A stretch of 64,000 bases of DNA from Formicarius rufipectus (GCA_013399695.1 VXAU01004951.1:438240-502239); one strand, 5' to 3'. Positions 1 to 11,690 are shown, counted from the stretch's first letter. Numbers and translations: made by a program. Notes: a model not told the origin generated them from the letters alone.

Positions 1-309
1 TTAAGCAGCAGAAAGTAGAAAGGAGGCAGAATCCAGCATGTCTGTGAATTTTCAGAGCCATCAAGTCCATTTGGGATGGAGGAACAGCGTGTATGAGTTT
101 GTCAGAGCAGGGCTGCGGCAGGGATCAGAGGCTGTCCTTGGTGGCCTGTCACCAGTGAGTGATTATTGCTTTCTCTCACCTGTGTCCCAAACTTCATCTC
201 TCACGGCCTATTCTTTCCCCTCTCTATATTCCCTTCACACACCAGCACTCAGCCAGCAGCAGAGAGGCAGAGAGCGAGTGCGAGAGCTGGCAGGGAGTCA
301 ATATATTTC

Positions 310-500
310 AGTGTTTTATTACTACAGAGCTGAAGTAGCATTTAGTTGGTTAGGCTCCGCACAGAGCGAGCAGTCTAAGTGACTCAGATATCGGGGCCAA
401 CAATTAAAGGCACAACAAAAAATCCATGGATTAATTAGCAGGTCAATGGTGGTTGAGTAGTTATTGCTAAATTACAAGGTTTGCATGTAAGAGATGGGAT
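310..500. promoter_or_regulatory. Candidate conserved non-coding element
   Basis: This block is non-repetitive, AT-rich sequence with several homeodomain-type TAAT/ATTA cores, including GGATTAATTAGC near 428-439, and a few retained CpGs (CTCCGCAC near 354, ATATCGGGG near 388). No open frame in it looks coding: the 114-codon frame from 38 to 382 runs into it but has no domain. The composition resembles vertebrate enhancers, but conservation cannot be judged from one sequence, so this is a guess from texture. Confidence 0.25.
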
Positions 501-1309
501 TGATCACTGGTGTCCGCTGCTTCCTCTGGCTGTGTGGTAGAGATGTGGGTTAGTGTGGGTAGGTTGCCATTGATGGGGTGACAGTGAAGGGGGTCATGAA
601 AAGTAGGGGAAGAGACTGCTTAAGATTTATCACCCCCCACACACAAGGATGCACATTTGTGCCTGTTTAACAGAGGTTCAAAATTAATTGATACCATCTG
701 CCAGGCAGCTCCTCTCCTACTGAAGCTCTGTGAGGCCTTGGCAAGGGGGAAGGAGGGCAGGCTCAGGGACTAGGATGAATGACATGGGGAGCATCCATAG
801 AGGTGTCCCCTCTCCGCATCAGGGGAAAAGGGTCTGTCTGGAGTAAAGGTATATCATGACCAATGACAAGGTTTTGAAAAAAGGCTGAAAGAGCATTAAG
901 ACATGCACAACCTCCCACCCTGTCATGAAATACTGGAACACTTTGTTGAATATATATACATACAGACCACATTTCCACAATGGAACACAAAAGACTTGCA
1001 GACAATAAAATGCAAGCAGCTCTTTTCCAGCAAGGGGCATCCCAAGGACGGGGCACAGGAAGGTTTGGGGAAGACGTACCTTTCCTGCTAAAGAGCTGAA
1101 GGGAAAATACTATTTGCCCACTGCTGCTATAATTAGTAGCTCTGCAGTGAAGACAGCTGGATCAGAAAGAAAAAAATTACCCCTGAGGTCTCCCACATAA
1201 ATGCAAAGCAGGCAATGACGGGGGGAAGGAAGGGAAAAGGAGAGGGATGCAGCCTGATGGATAAGGTACTGGGGGACTCTGCACTCCCTGTGTTGGAAGC
1301 TCACCAGAT
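501..1309. other. Unique non-coding DNA, nothing recognised
   Basis: No coding exon, RNA gene or repeat family is recognised here. Short overlapping frames on both strands near 763-1091 lack any domain or plausible gene structure. Confidence 0.6.
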
Positions 1310-1510
1310 AGCACTAATGTGCATAATAATCAAGCTGTCAGAGCCCTCGATCGAGCTCTGCTCAGAGGCAGGCTGTGCCGAGAACATTTTATCTCGTTTC
1401 CGAATGACTTTTTATGCCCAGTAAAATGCTGTTTTCATATCAATTAATAATTCAGCTAATAACACAATTAAGGAATCCGCCTTTTGCTGGAAGCCATTTG
1501 GAGGGGACGG
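1310..1510. promoter_or_regulatory. Candidate conserved non-coding element with homeodomain sites and CpGs
   Basis: The block holds the palindrome TCGATCGA (1347-1354), more CpGs at about 1379-1402, a TTTTTATG motif of CDX/posterior-HOX type near 1409, and a cluster of ATTA cores at 1442-1475 (AATTAATAATT, then CTAATAAC and CAATTAAGG). Methylated CpGs decay quickly in neutral vertebrate DNA, so several retained CpGs in AT-rich, repeat-free DNA suggest constraint. It has no coding frame of note. The function and target gene are unknown. Confidence 0.35.
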
Positions 1511-1671
1511 CAGAGGAGGAGCAGACGCGGCACTAGGGAGGCTTCAGGCAGCTGCCACACTGTGCTCGTGGGTCGCTGCTCCTGTACGGAGATACCCAGT
1601 AATTAAATGTGCACGTTGGTGAAGCCAAGAGTTACAGGTCTTGTGTCTCTCCACGTGACAAAGGCACTATG

Positions 1672-1790
1672 TATCTGCTGGCAAATCACTTAATCGCTCT
1701 TTGAGCTTAAGTTTTCCTCAGAAAAGTAAGGCTTGTGCTACTTTCGCCATGTTCTGCAAAGGGAATGAACGTATCGCTAAATGTTATGGT
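1672..1790 (+). mobile_element. Probable MIR-type SINE relic
   Basis: The order GGCAAATCACTTAATCGCTC, a degenerate 'cctcagttttcctcat' segment and a trailing GCAAAG segment follows the MIR core on the plus strand. Divergence is high and both ends are unclear, so it could be a chance resemblance. Confidence 0.4.
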
Positions 1791-3030
1791 GCTGCTGTCG
1801 CACAAACCCAGTCTTATGCAATGATATGTGCCATGCCAGGGCTTTGAAAAACAAAATACAGAGGCTTAGTGGGTCAGCTGGGATTTACTGTCTCCTGCAT
1901 ACCAGGCAGAAATCTTGGTGCATTCAGAGCCTGCTATTTTTATACTGATTATGAGAGTCCAAGGATGAGGCCTCCTCTGTAGATCATATATTGGTTGAGA
2001 GTATGATTATGATTAATTTGAAAGTGATACAATTATACAGGTGGAAATCTCACTATGAGCAAAGTAATCTCTTTGCAAATGTGCCATGAATGTATATTAA
2101 TCAATTTCTTCCTTTCCCCATAGTGTGCAAGCGTGGCTGCATCTCCTCTAGGGAATTCTGTAATAGCAGCTATGTTCTATTATAGTTCAAATAATGCAAC
2201 CCATGGTGGTAGATGAAGCTTTTGTGGGATGTTTAAATACCATTGTGTGCTATCCTGGACTAGTAGAACTGGGTAGAAGAAAATGTGATGCACAGTTCCC
2301 AAACGTGAAAATGCTGACTTGACTTTGTTGCTGAAGGGAAGCTCTTACTTGCTCAGGACCTGTCTCTTGGTATAGTCCCTTTCCCCACTTCTCTGGAAAT
2401 TTTAGTTGCTCAGAGGCACTGAACTCTTGAGAATAAATAAGTAATCTTTATTTAGTTATTTATTCCCTGCAAAGTTTGAATCCTGGTTGACTGATTGCTG
2501 GTCCTGGCTACAGACCTATAAATCAGTGTTCAAGAAAGTGGCACGCCCTTGCCATGCTCTGAATGAACATGAAATTGCTCAAAATGAAAGGTTCAATAAT
2601 ACTTCAGATATACATAGCTTCCTCTCAACTAGGAGCCCTCTGTTATATGCTCTCTCTGACTTGGTCAGGTGGCAGCTCTTTATAAGACACATCATTATTT
2701 TATGTCTTTGTTGTATTCCATACAAAAGTGCTTTGTCTTCATGAAGATCTTGAAATGCAAGAACGTCACTGACTTGGAGACCATCAGTTCCCTCCCTTCT
2801 ACTCCATGTCAGAGCCTACTTTACCTAAACCAAGACAATCAGTCTTTCATTACAGCCATAGTTCTGATAATACATGACAGAACCAAAAGGCAGAGTGACT
2901 CAATACATCCTTCCCTTAACAAGGAGATCCTTTCCTGCTGCAGTTTCTTTCAGTAGACTTCAAGAACCTGCACCCTGCTGTTCACAGTCAAAATAATTTG
3001 TGCCCTTCCGTGTTTCTAATGTTGTTTTGG
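1791..3030. other. Unique non-coding DNA, nothing recognised
   Basis: This is AT-rich single-copy sequence. Frames of 85-95 codons around 2487-2956 have no recognisable domains. I see no repeat family or RNA gene. Confidence 0.55.
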
Positions 3031-3034
3031 AGCG

Positions 3035-3085
3035 TCTTTCTCTCTTCTCTCTCTCTCTCTTTTTCTTTTTTTTTTTTTTTAATAG
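3035..3085 (+). repeat. Pyrimidine-rich low-complexity tract ending in TAG
   Basis: A CT-rich then T-rich run (CTCTCTCTCT followed by about 15 T) ends in AATAG at 3081-3085. It is a simple repeat, but it also has the form of a 3' splice acceptor about 275 bases upstream of the juxtaposed splice site at 3359/3360. No matching donor is evident before that site. Confidence 0.7.
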
Positions 3086-3325
3086 AACAAGATGTTGATG
3101 AAAACACCTGCTCAGTTTTGGTTTTCTTAATGAATACTCTGTATAAAATTAAATGGCACCACAGACCAATTACAGCAGGGGAGAGAGACAGAGGCCCTGT
3201 GCTAAGAGAGCTATCATAGATCACTCCTGTTTCTTAATATGTCAGGAATCTCCTAACAAGGTGCCAGGATGTGGGAATCACTTGGGAAATAAAGATAAGC
3301 AGCATCTGTATAGTTCAGGGGCATC

Positions 3326-3366
3326 CACTAACTATTTTCTCTCTCTTTTTGTCTTCTAGGTAAGTG
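3326..3366 (+). promoter_or_regulatory. Candidate recursive splice site (ratchet point)
   Basis: A full 3' splice signal abuts a near-consensus 5' splice signal with no exon between. There is a branch-point-like CTAAC (3328-3332, branch A about 28 bases before the acceptor), a pyrimidine tract at 3335-3357 broken by one G, CTAG ending at 3359, and at once GTAAGTG from 3360. In recursive splicing of long introns the upstream exon joins at such a YAG|GTRAG site, regenerates a donor, and is spliced again. I see the motif directly. Its use, and a host gene on this strand, are inferred. Chance juxtaposition in 64 kb is possible, but the quality of all three parts together is unusual. Confidence 0.5.
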
Positions 3367-3500
3367 AAGCTTTGGTTTTCCTGTGCAGAAAGTACCAATT
3401 GACTGGGGCATAATGAACTGAGAAGGTGATGTGTTCCTTGGCTCAAAGGCCACAGCGAGAGGTGTCCAATCTCAAGTGTTCACGGCTTTCCCATTTGTTT
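3360..3500 (+). other. Candidate recursive-splicing exon (RS-exon)
   Basis: Vertebrate recursive sites described so far are usually defined as exons first, by a donor downstream of the ratchet point. Here the next good donor is TTT|GTAAGT at 3501, giving a 141-base exon starting with GTAAGTGAAG. All three frames hit an early stop (TAA at 3361, TGA at 3365, TAA at 3411), so inclusion would probably mark the transcript for decay, as expected of RS-exons. A second possible donor is TCA|GTAAGT at 3599. Nothing else in the block is recognised. There is no independent evidence of transcription. Confidence 0.35.
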
Positions 3501-3506
3501 GTAAGT

Positions 3507-4276
3507 CTTTGACAGAAAAACTTGTTTGAAAAACAGGTATCTCATGACTGTGATCAAACGATTGGACTGGTTAACCTACATTGCTTTGTAACTTATCAGT
3601 AAGTCATTATCTCTGTTGGGATGCTGATAGCATACATATGCATGTAGTCATCCTGACCTAGGCTAACAGAATGTCATTTGCAGTCAAAACCATATGTAAT
3701 CCTTTTATTTGGTCACTGTTCCTCTCCCCCAGGCTGATGTATAACCGGATCGCACTGCATTACCCATGTGTTCTCTCTTTAGTAGGAGTGCCAGAAGGCT
3801 GTGCTGGTCTTGGAACTTGCACAGTTTCTCTTTCGTGGCAACTGTAGTGCCCCTGTACAGTTGAAGTGCAAGTTGTGTGGGAACAGCAAGCTCTAGCAAG
3901 TGTGTTTATATCTGCCAGGCTGATTCCCCTTTCAGACACCATGTTCTTTTGGTGTATAACCTGAGTCTGACAAAGTAATTTTGAAAGTATATTTTTATCA
4001 TTCTTATTTCCACTTGCCACTGAAATACTTATGGCCACATTTGAAATCAAGATTTATGTCTGTATGGACAACATACAGCAAGCTGTAGTTCATTTTTTCA
4101 CTTTTCAAGTACCTTACAGTTGCGTCTATACCTTGTTACGTACCAAGCCCATACAGCTCTCCAGAGAATATCTTTGGGTTTATGCACTTGGCTTCCAGGA
4201 TCATACAAATAGTGTATGATTCGGGGTTGCTCCTTCTCTTTTTAAACCCACAGACAATATGTGGCAGACCACATAA
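3507..4276. other. Unique non-coding DNA, nothing recognised
   Basis: Small frames on the minus strand (3705-4050) overlap in different phases and carry no domain. No repeat or RNA gene is recognised. Confidence 0.55.
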
Positions 4277-4297
4277 TGCTGGTCTGGGAGACCAGCA
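4277..4297. other. Perfect short inverted repeat (9-bp stem, 3-base loop)
   Basis: TGCTGGTCT and AGACCAGCA flank the loop GGG, a perfect small hairpin. It is too short for a microRNA precursor, and pairing stops beyond it. Likely incidental, though it is one of the cleaner hairpins in the window. Confidence 0.7.
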
Positions 4298-7200
4298 AAT
4301 AACATGTTTGGAAATCCAAGTATGAGTGAACCACAGACTTTTGTGTATAGGCCTAAGTTCTACTTAAACACAAGCAGCAAATAGACTTCATATATTAATT
4401 TAATTCTTTCAGCTTTTCACAGAAGGAGACAGTATTGAATAACTGATATTAATATACATAAATTGTACAGGGCATGTATGTGCCTCTGCTTACAACTGCA
4501 GTGTTGTGCTCCTAGTTATTTAGAGAAGTTTTCCAGATTATCTTCACTGTCTTAATGGGTTTAGCTAGTGGAATAAGAACTGCTATAGGTCCTGGATATG
4601 TTCAAAACAGGACATTTATGGTAATGTAGCAATTCCAAAGCATGGTCTTACTGAACATTCCCACTGGAATATCTGTGTTGTCCATGCAGAGGACTTCTGC
4701 TCCTAAACAAGAAAATGAATGAGAAAACATTTCTCTGTGAAGGCCAGCTGGAATAATAATGTTTTGAGAAACTATGTAGGGATTGAGTGAGTTTGAGATA
4801 CACACTTGAACCACTTCACTAAGTCAAAGAGAAAGAGAGTAAGGAACACAAGTAAAGAGCAAATAGGATTCATATTTTGTAGTACCCTGATGTTTTCCAT
4901 CTTGAGTCCACCGGTTTGGTGGCTTTAATATGGTTGTTTTGTACGGCAAAGATGGTTCTTTTTGGTGTTGTATTATCCAGGCCAACTATGACCTGAGAGA
5001 CAGATTATGAGACTTGTGCCTAGTCCCTGTGTCCTAGAGACCATGTGGGTGGGGGAAGCTGTTTTTCTGTAACACCTGTGTTACTGGCCTGTGAGTGCCA
5101 AGTTTTTCTCTTGTCTCTCTATAAAGAATTTCCACCTTGCCGCCTTGTCTGAAGCAGTCTTCTGTAGGGCTCTTTGTGGTTTTGGCTAGTCCCTTTGGAT
5201 TGAGTTTGCTGCAAATATTTTTATTATGGTATAAAACTTACATTTCCCTCTGATGAGCTTCAGGATGTACATCACATGAACAAATGTGAAAAATGAAAAG
5301 CAGATATATTAGCTGAGCTCAATAGGGTTTTCAGAGCAGAAGCTGACAGACCAAAGCGTAGCATACCCACCTCCCTGACACTTTAATGTATGCAGATCCC
5401 TGTTGCACATTGTAGCCATGACAGATGATTCTAGGGCAGAGACACTGTGCAGTGATATCCTCAAAAAGCTGTGTAATTAGTTCAGAAGCTACAGAGCCAG
5501 AGAGAATCATCTTCTGTCTGTGTTCAGTTGAAGAGTTCAGTGAAGAAATGCTTTTGCATTTGTTGTGGCCAAGTCCTGTTGCATAATCAATGCCTCAACA
5601 TCACAGCTTGGGATAGCAATTTCTACTTTCCTTCTGGCCTAAAGGACACAAGGGAACTCATGTTTGTTCCACAGCTGGAAAAACCACAACAGGGTTTGTC
5701 ACATGGGCCCTAGGAAGCCTGGTCTACCCTCTGCATCTCTTTCCTCAGTCCAATGTGCATTTTCTCAGTAACAGAAGCAGCTTAGACCCCACTTCTGTTG
5801 CTCTCCAGGGTTCCAGCATGCCTGTCTGGAGGTTTGTACTGCTAAGCACTTCCAAAACCTCTCTGTAGGAAATCCCCCTCCATGCTCTCTTTCGCTTTGT
5901 TACTCTTCTGCCAGATCAGTTGTCTTATCTATTGACAACATAGTCATAAACATCTACTGTCACAGCCTAGATGTAATACACATAGGGACAATAGTAAGTG
6001 AAGGGAGTGAAAGGCTGTGACAGGGTTGGGAACACCTTACATCAGAGACAAGTTTTTTTTCTGGTCATATTTTTCATATCCTTTATTTTTCCTTTCATAG
6101 CTTCCACTGTCCTTTGATGTAATAGTACCCATAGTCCCCAAAAGTCTCAAACTTCACAAGGTTTTAAAAAACATAAATGGATGTGGGATTCCTCTTATTT
6201 AGTATCCAGTTCTCCAAAATCTTGGTGATTAGGAATTTATCTGAAAGGCTCAAGCGAATTTCTTACTCACATGACTGAAAGAGCAGGCACTTTTAAGAGA
6301 ACCATAAAGCTGTGGTGAAATAAAGTAAATCAGTAGAGCTGCCATTTTTTCAAACAGCATCCTTTTATGGACACTGAGGAGTAAGGAAGAAGTCTTTGTC
6401 CAAACAGGGATACAGAAGAAATTGTCATATCATTTATGGCAACCTCCTCATCGTTATCATTAGAGTTAATGCCATCATCATTTTCCCCAGTGCAAGCAGA
6501 GCCTCTGGGGCCTCCTCTCTGCTTCCTGACAGTGGAGACACCCATGTGCATATTAATATGCAGCTTTGCTTATGCTAATGGCAGCTATTTGTAACATTAA
6601 TATTTTCTTCCACCATAAAAAAGTAACAACAATAATAATAATGCTTTGTCTTGAGGATTTGAGCTTTAATGTGCTTTGCAGGAATGGAAAGGGAAGAAAA
6701 AAGCCTGTGACCTAATTTTTTGTATCCTTGAGGGAAGACCAAATTTGCACATGGTGTAGGTGCTGAAATGCTTGCCCCCCTCATAAGTGATGTAAAGGTC
6801 AGCAGGGAAACTGGCCTACCTCATGCATAAGACAAGCAGCAACGTCATGCACAGTGATTGCTCCAAATTCCTGCTGGAAGGCACCATTTGCACTGAATCA
6901 GCAGATGGGCTGTGCTCCTCGTGGTCAGCCCTCTCACCTGGGCTGCACTGCTGAGCAACACACTGGTGCTTGCTCTGGGAGATAGAAAGAAAGGGGGAGC
7001 AACAACTTGTGTCTGGGAATGCCTCTGTTGAATTTGACTCCTCTCAGGATGGCTTCAAGGCCAGTCCCTCTGACCTCACAGTTAGCAAGACTAAAAGGGT
7101 GCCTCTGGGCATACCCTCTGTGCCTGAGTGCCTTGGTGTGGTGTGGCATTAGGCATGGATCTAGGATCAGGTGGCATCCTTTTGCTTCTTTGCCTTGAAG

Positions 7201-7799
7201 AAAAGATCCATGATGAATAGCATAGAGGTCTCATTCTGCACAACAAACCACCACTGCTCGCTTTGTTCTGGTACTGTCCCATGCACAGAAGAATATTTCT
7301 TCTCCAAGTCCTTTTCAATATTAGTTATTGTAGTCACTGTAACCCACAGTTATAGCAGCCACCCAGTGTCCTTCTTCTAGATGAGATGCTGTGCAAATGC
7401 AGCTCAGGAAGGCTGGGGTTTTCTCAAAGGGTCTGCAGTTTTTTAAGTTCCTCAAACTTTTGGATTTGGATTGCTGAGAGTACCTGTTTTATTTCCAAGC
7501 TCAGATGTCTTCCATGGTCTTTTCCTATGCAACCATCAATGCAAACATCCATGCAAACATCAGGTATAGAAAGCAGATGGGAGGGGAAAACAAACAATAA
7601 TAAAAAAAAAAGTAATAGAAATCTTGTCAAGTTTGTTCCTAGGCTCCAAGACACCAGTGAACTCTTTGGTGCCACTGGGGGAAGTGGGGCAATGCCTGCC
7701 CATTCTGCAGGACAGGTGACAAATAGCATGTCCTTAACATCTGATTATTTTATGTAAGTAAATAAATATTAAAAAAAAGTTAAAAAATTTTGCAGGATG
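4298..7799. other. Unique non-coding DNA, nothing recognised
   Basis: About 3.5 kb of single-copy, mostly AT-rich sequence. Small frames, such as 123 codons at 7386-7757 and 101 codons antisense to it at 7424-7729, overlap each other and show no domain, signal peptide or codon pattern I can defend. There is a short AATAATAATAATAA run near 6628-6642. Confidence 0.55.
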
Positions 7800-7995
7800 G
7801 GGAAGTCAGGCCCTTTCAGAATGTCTGTAATTAGTTACTCTGGGAGCATATAATGGTATTTAATAGGCCCCTCAGTGGTAATTTTAGTAGCCTTTCCTAA
7901 TGCCTGACAAATACTGAACATGGCATACTTAATGTTACTTTAATTAAAAACTCCTTGAAGAAAATGTCAGGGATGTTCCAGTGGCCTGCAGTTTA
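7800..7995. promoter_or_regulatory. Candidate conserved non-coding element
   Basis: Repeat-free AT-rich sequence with ATTA-type cores (GTAATTAGTTAC near 7830 and TTTAATTAAAAACTCC near 7940). It resembles enhancer cores in texture only, and no conservation data are available. Confidence 0.2.
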
Positions 7996-8504
7996 TTTGT
8001 GAGTAAGGGGGAAACTGTTTCTTGTCAGAAGAAAGACAAAGAGATGCCATTTTACTCTGTGGAACTCTATGACTTGGATGAGGACTTGTCATTTCTTACG
8101 TCTTGTTTATTTTAAAGTGTCTGAAGCTTTTCTTTCTTGTACTGCAGTGGTTTATCTCTGCATTAAATGCTTACAGTAGTATTTACTATTTTACTTTTTG
8201 ACCTGAGGGGAGAATGGGAGGGAGAGATCACACCATCTGTTGAACACATATATTACAACACTTGGTGAGAGGAGAAGAAAACTACAAGGGAAAAAAAAGT
8301 CTCAAGTTTAGTCCCCTTTCAAAGTTGGTATTCAGAGATGTCCAGATGTCCCTTCTCATTATCAGTTGTCTGGTTGCCCCAAGACATGAGACTGTGATTC
8401 CATGTACCTCAGAAATGGCTAGTACTGTCCCCTGTAGGTACACCCCACAGGAACAGCTTCCAGGTACCTGCCCTTGTTATTAGCTGCCTCTGTGTTCTAG
8501 ACAT

Positions 8505-8800
8505 TTGGGTCACGACAAAGGTTACAATTTCATGCTATTTAATATAATCCTCCCAGGGGCTTAATAACATTCTTTTTTAAAAAGAAAGCTGACGTTCTCT
8601 TGAAGCCTCATGGGAACTGAACCTTTAAGCAGATATCAAAAAATGCATGACTTATGTCCGAGTCATGTAATTTAGGAATACTTTCAAAACAACAAAATTG
8701 TACTTAATCCTTAACATAAGCTAAAAATTATACTCCTTTTAAATACCCTCGTCCAAATAATGCTAAAAATGCATGTAACTCTTCTACTCTGATGTTTGTA
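8505..8800. promoter_or_regulatory. Candidate conserved non-coding element
   Basis: AT-rich unique sequence without open frames. It carries two ATGCAT-type motifs (AAAATGCATGACTTATG near 8640 and AAAATGCATGTAAC near 8766), isolated CpGs, and a TTAATAACATTC segment. The texture resembles a regulatory element. Function is unproven. Confidence 0.2.
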
Positions 8801-9297
8801 AGTCCTCCTGGATCACAGACTCTACACCAAGAAAACCTGTGAGTGAATCTTACAGGACGTGGAAGATGCATGTGACTGCTTAAATTGCTAGCACATTAAT
8901 GTTGAAACTATAACACTGAGTCCATTGGAACTTCATTGTTCTTAAGAGGGAAGCAAGTTGACTTCTGTAGTGCAGTCAAATCCCAAAAGTAAACACTCAC
9001 TGTAATTGGAGAAGAATTAATGGAAGGGTTGGACAGTCTTTAATGATCAGTGAGTCAAAGGGGTCACAGGTGACACAGGAAGTGTTTCATAAGATAGTTT
9101 TGCAAAAGAAGGTGGCTTCAGCTTTCCTTTGAAGTGATAATCCTGCACTATATCATGCTGTTTATCATCCTTTTTGTAAATTTACTATTGCTGCACTGAC
9201 TCTAGAAGAGTTGATCCAGTTTTAAACGTTATGATGTTGAGTCTTAAGGTTCTCAATCCTCCCATTTAGAGAAAGGTCAATTATGCTTGTAGTAGAA

Positions 9298-9357
9298 ACA
9301 TACAGAGAAAGGTTCAAAAGTTGTTCAACATACAGAGAAAGGTTCAAAAGTTGTTCA
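9298..9357. repeat. Exact 30-bp tandem duplication (two copies)
   Basis: The unit beginning ACATACAGAGAAAGGTTC occupies 9298-9327 and is repeated without change at 9328-9357. Identity across the whole unit points to a recent replication-slippage or repair duplication, so its copy number may vary among individuals. Confidence 0.95.
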
Positions 9358-9359
9358 AA

Positions 9360-10455
9360 ATAGCCTCTGACCTGTACACTGAAAGGAAAATGTGTCCTCT
9401 CATGACATGGAAGATGGGAATGGATCTACTATATGAGGGTAGCTCTGTGGCCAGATTTGGTTAGCAAATTCTCTTGGTTTTGCTGCACAGCTCTGTCTTG
9501 AATAGATGGAGATGTTATGTCCATTTCTGTGTTCTCTATGCCTGCATTGACAGGTTCTCCTAAATACCTGTGGAGAGGCACAAGGTATTTGTCAAGTGCA
9601 GTGACATAAAAGAGATGTTGTGGAAAATTATAGCACTGGCAGTTCAGCTCTAAGGAAGGCAGTAAGTCTTTATGGATTCTCTGGTACCTGTGAGTAACAC
9701 ACAGTGGATTTGTTCTTTAGGCTACTGGGTACCTTCAGGATGTAAAGAAAAATGGTACTAAAGGGAATATCTGGGTTCACTGGGAAAAAACACCACTGAC
9801 TGTTCAGAACTTACTTAAAACTCACTGGCAATACAGCATTTTTGTGACTTGTGCCGAAAGGTAATGCAGGGAGAAATAGGTGCAAAATGCATGTGGGAAG
9901 GGGCAGTACAATTGCTAGGGCACCAATAGCAAAGAGAAAGTGCAAGGTTAGGGGTGAGATTATTCCCGTGTATGTATTCATCCTTGTGAATGCTCCATCT
10001 GTTTATTGTGCAACAAGGGATATCATCCTACTGTTTACTTGCTCCCTAAACTTTGCTGGGTGAAGAACTTGCCTTTATTTGCAGTCTAGGCTCTTGCATA
10101 ATAACAATGTAATCATCATAGTCATAATGACAAAGTTTTTCATAGCAACTAATAGGGTTTATTGCATGTGATACATTAGTAAGTGTGTATGAGCTCCAGT
10201 CATATCCATTCTTAAGGAGCCCAAGTTTCCTCCTGGGTAAGTTCTCCCTGTTTATTTCTCCTTGGCTTGGCACAGCAAGCACATGGTACAAAGCTCTGAT
10301 TGTGCATCAGAAACACTTAGGGTAGGTGATTTGCCCATTGTAGATCTCTTGGTTCAAAAGAATGCAAGGTTTAGCTCTCTGTCCCTTCACCATACACATC
10401 ATCTCTGCAAGTGTTGTTTGCCCCCTCATGACATGAACTCTCAGACTGGAGCTCA
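9360..10455. other. Unique non-coding DNA, nothing recognised
   Basis: No gene or clear repeat. A stretch near 10300-10345 (GATTTGCCCATTG) faintly recalls an antisense MIR but is too short to call. Confidence 0.5.
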
Positions 10456-10560
10456 TTTGACTATAAGGTTAATTTTCTTCAGCCACTGGCAGGCTGATTT
10501 AAGTGCCAGCTCATTATGATGGCATTCTAATTAAAGCCTGATGATAGCCTTTGACCCTGC
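10456..10560. promoter_or_regulatory. Candidate conserved non-coding element
   Basis: A short AT-rich block with GGTTAATTTTC, GCTCATTATGATGG and TTCTAATTAAAGCC, that is, several homeodomain-type cores close together in unique sequence. Only the texture supports this. Confidence 0.22.
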
Positions 10561-10709
10561 AAAATGACTTGGGAGAGAAGAAGCAAATAGGGTGATAAGC
10601 TTAGATACTGGCATATAGGAGGAAATATATCCTGCCTGACATTTGTGGGTGTGAACTTCAGTGTTATCAGATTGTCCTCTGGGAAGAACTGGTTATTAGT
10701 GTTTATCTC

Positions 10710-10795
10710 CCTAAGACAAATTCAGTGGCACTGATTTCTCTTGCTTCAAAGGGAGTTGCACCTTCTTCTTGCCAAGAATGGATTTAGTCCTATGC
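10710..10795. mobile_element. Possible relic of a palindromic non-autonomous element
   Basis: The order 'ttcagtggcactgattt', 'cttcaaagggagttgcacc' and 'ggatttagtcc' follows a common amniote palindromic repeat in which two arms meet at a 'gacttcaatgg'-type centre. It is diverged and incomplete, and I cannot give a family name with certainty. Confidence 0.4.
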
Positions 10796-11056
10796 CTTCA
10801 TTTTCAAGGTGTATTTTATGTAGTTTCAGAAGAACTGATCACATCTCTTACTGTGTGGAAGATCAAGTCTTTACTGGGATGTATGAATTTCTTCTAAGCC
10901 TATCTAGGCGCAAGAGCTGATTGTCTGTTTTTTGTCTCAGAAATGGGAAATGAAAAAAGATTCAAGTAAAATGGGTATTTCTATAGTACATCTGGATCTG
11001 CATCCACATTGTAGAATGTATTTTTTTATTTTTGCTCCCATGTGACATAGCCTTTC

Positions 11057-11074
11057 AAAAAAAAAAAAAAAAAA
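11057..11074 (+). repeat. Poly(A) run of 18
   Basis: A homopolymer of A between CCTTTC and GGTGG. No retrocopy body or target-site duplication was identified next to it. Confidence 0.95.
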
Positions 11075-11565
11075 GGTGGAGAGTGGAGTAGCCATCCTGG
11101 TTCTAAACATGTGAGATTTCTGCACAGCACCAGCATTATCCAAAGCAGGTCCTTCCAGCAAAGCTATTAGGAAAATATACGAACACATCCTAGTTAGGAA
11201 TTGTCTGCCTTCCACAGACAGGTTCTCCTTGTGCACTTTGAGTCATGCCATGTCCTTCACACCTTATCAAGGATTCCTAGTTTTCTCTCTCTCCACTTCT
11301 TTCCCTCTCCTGTTCTTTAATAGCTTTTATTTGCATTTTTCTCACATCCCTCAAGGATAGGAAAGTACAGGGTCTGCAGTGATGGAGTAAAGAAGCTTGG
11401 AGATCATGATTCTTATGAATTAAAAGCAGTGGTCGTCAGTATCCCTTTCCTGTGCTCGCCATCCTTGACTGATATCTCTCAGTATACTCAGTCTATGACT
11501 GGAAACCTGGCAGACTGATGTGTGAGATCTCATGGGTTTCTATTGAGAAGGGAGGCAAGTTTGTT

Positions 11566-11690
11566 TTCCATGGAACAAATGGAGAAACAAAACAGAGAGC
11601 ACAGGATGATGCAAGGCATTATAGCAAGTCAGTGGCAGAGTGCACTAGAACCTAACTATCTGCAGTTGTGCTTGACTTGCCCCAAAGTTC
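11566..11690 (-). mobile_element. MIR/L2-type SINE relic, antisense
   Basis: On the plus strand the segment runs 'aaatggagaaac', 'gcaagtcagtggcagagtg', 'ctagaacctaactatctgc', which matches the reverse complement of a MIR element in order and spacing (the region read as 'gaaactgaggca' then 'agtggcagagc' in younger copies). It is old and diverged, as expected of MIR in birds. Confidence 0.6.

Noticed and set aside
38..382. 114-codon plus-strand open frame at the window start
   Set aside because: No domain or repeat of a known protein, ordinary chance length for this much DNA, and it ends within an AT-rich regulatory-looking block.
10290..10350. Antisense MIR near 'gatttgcccattg'
   Set aside because: Only one short block matches, so it is below what I can support.
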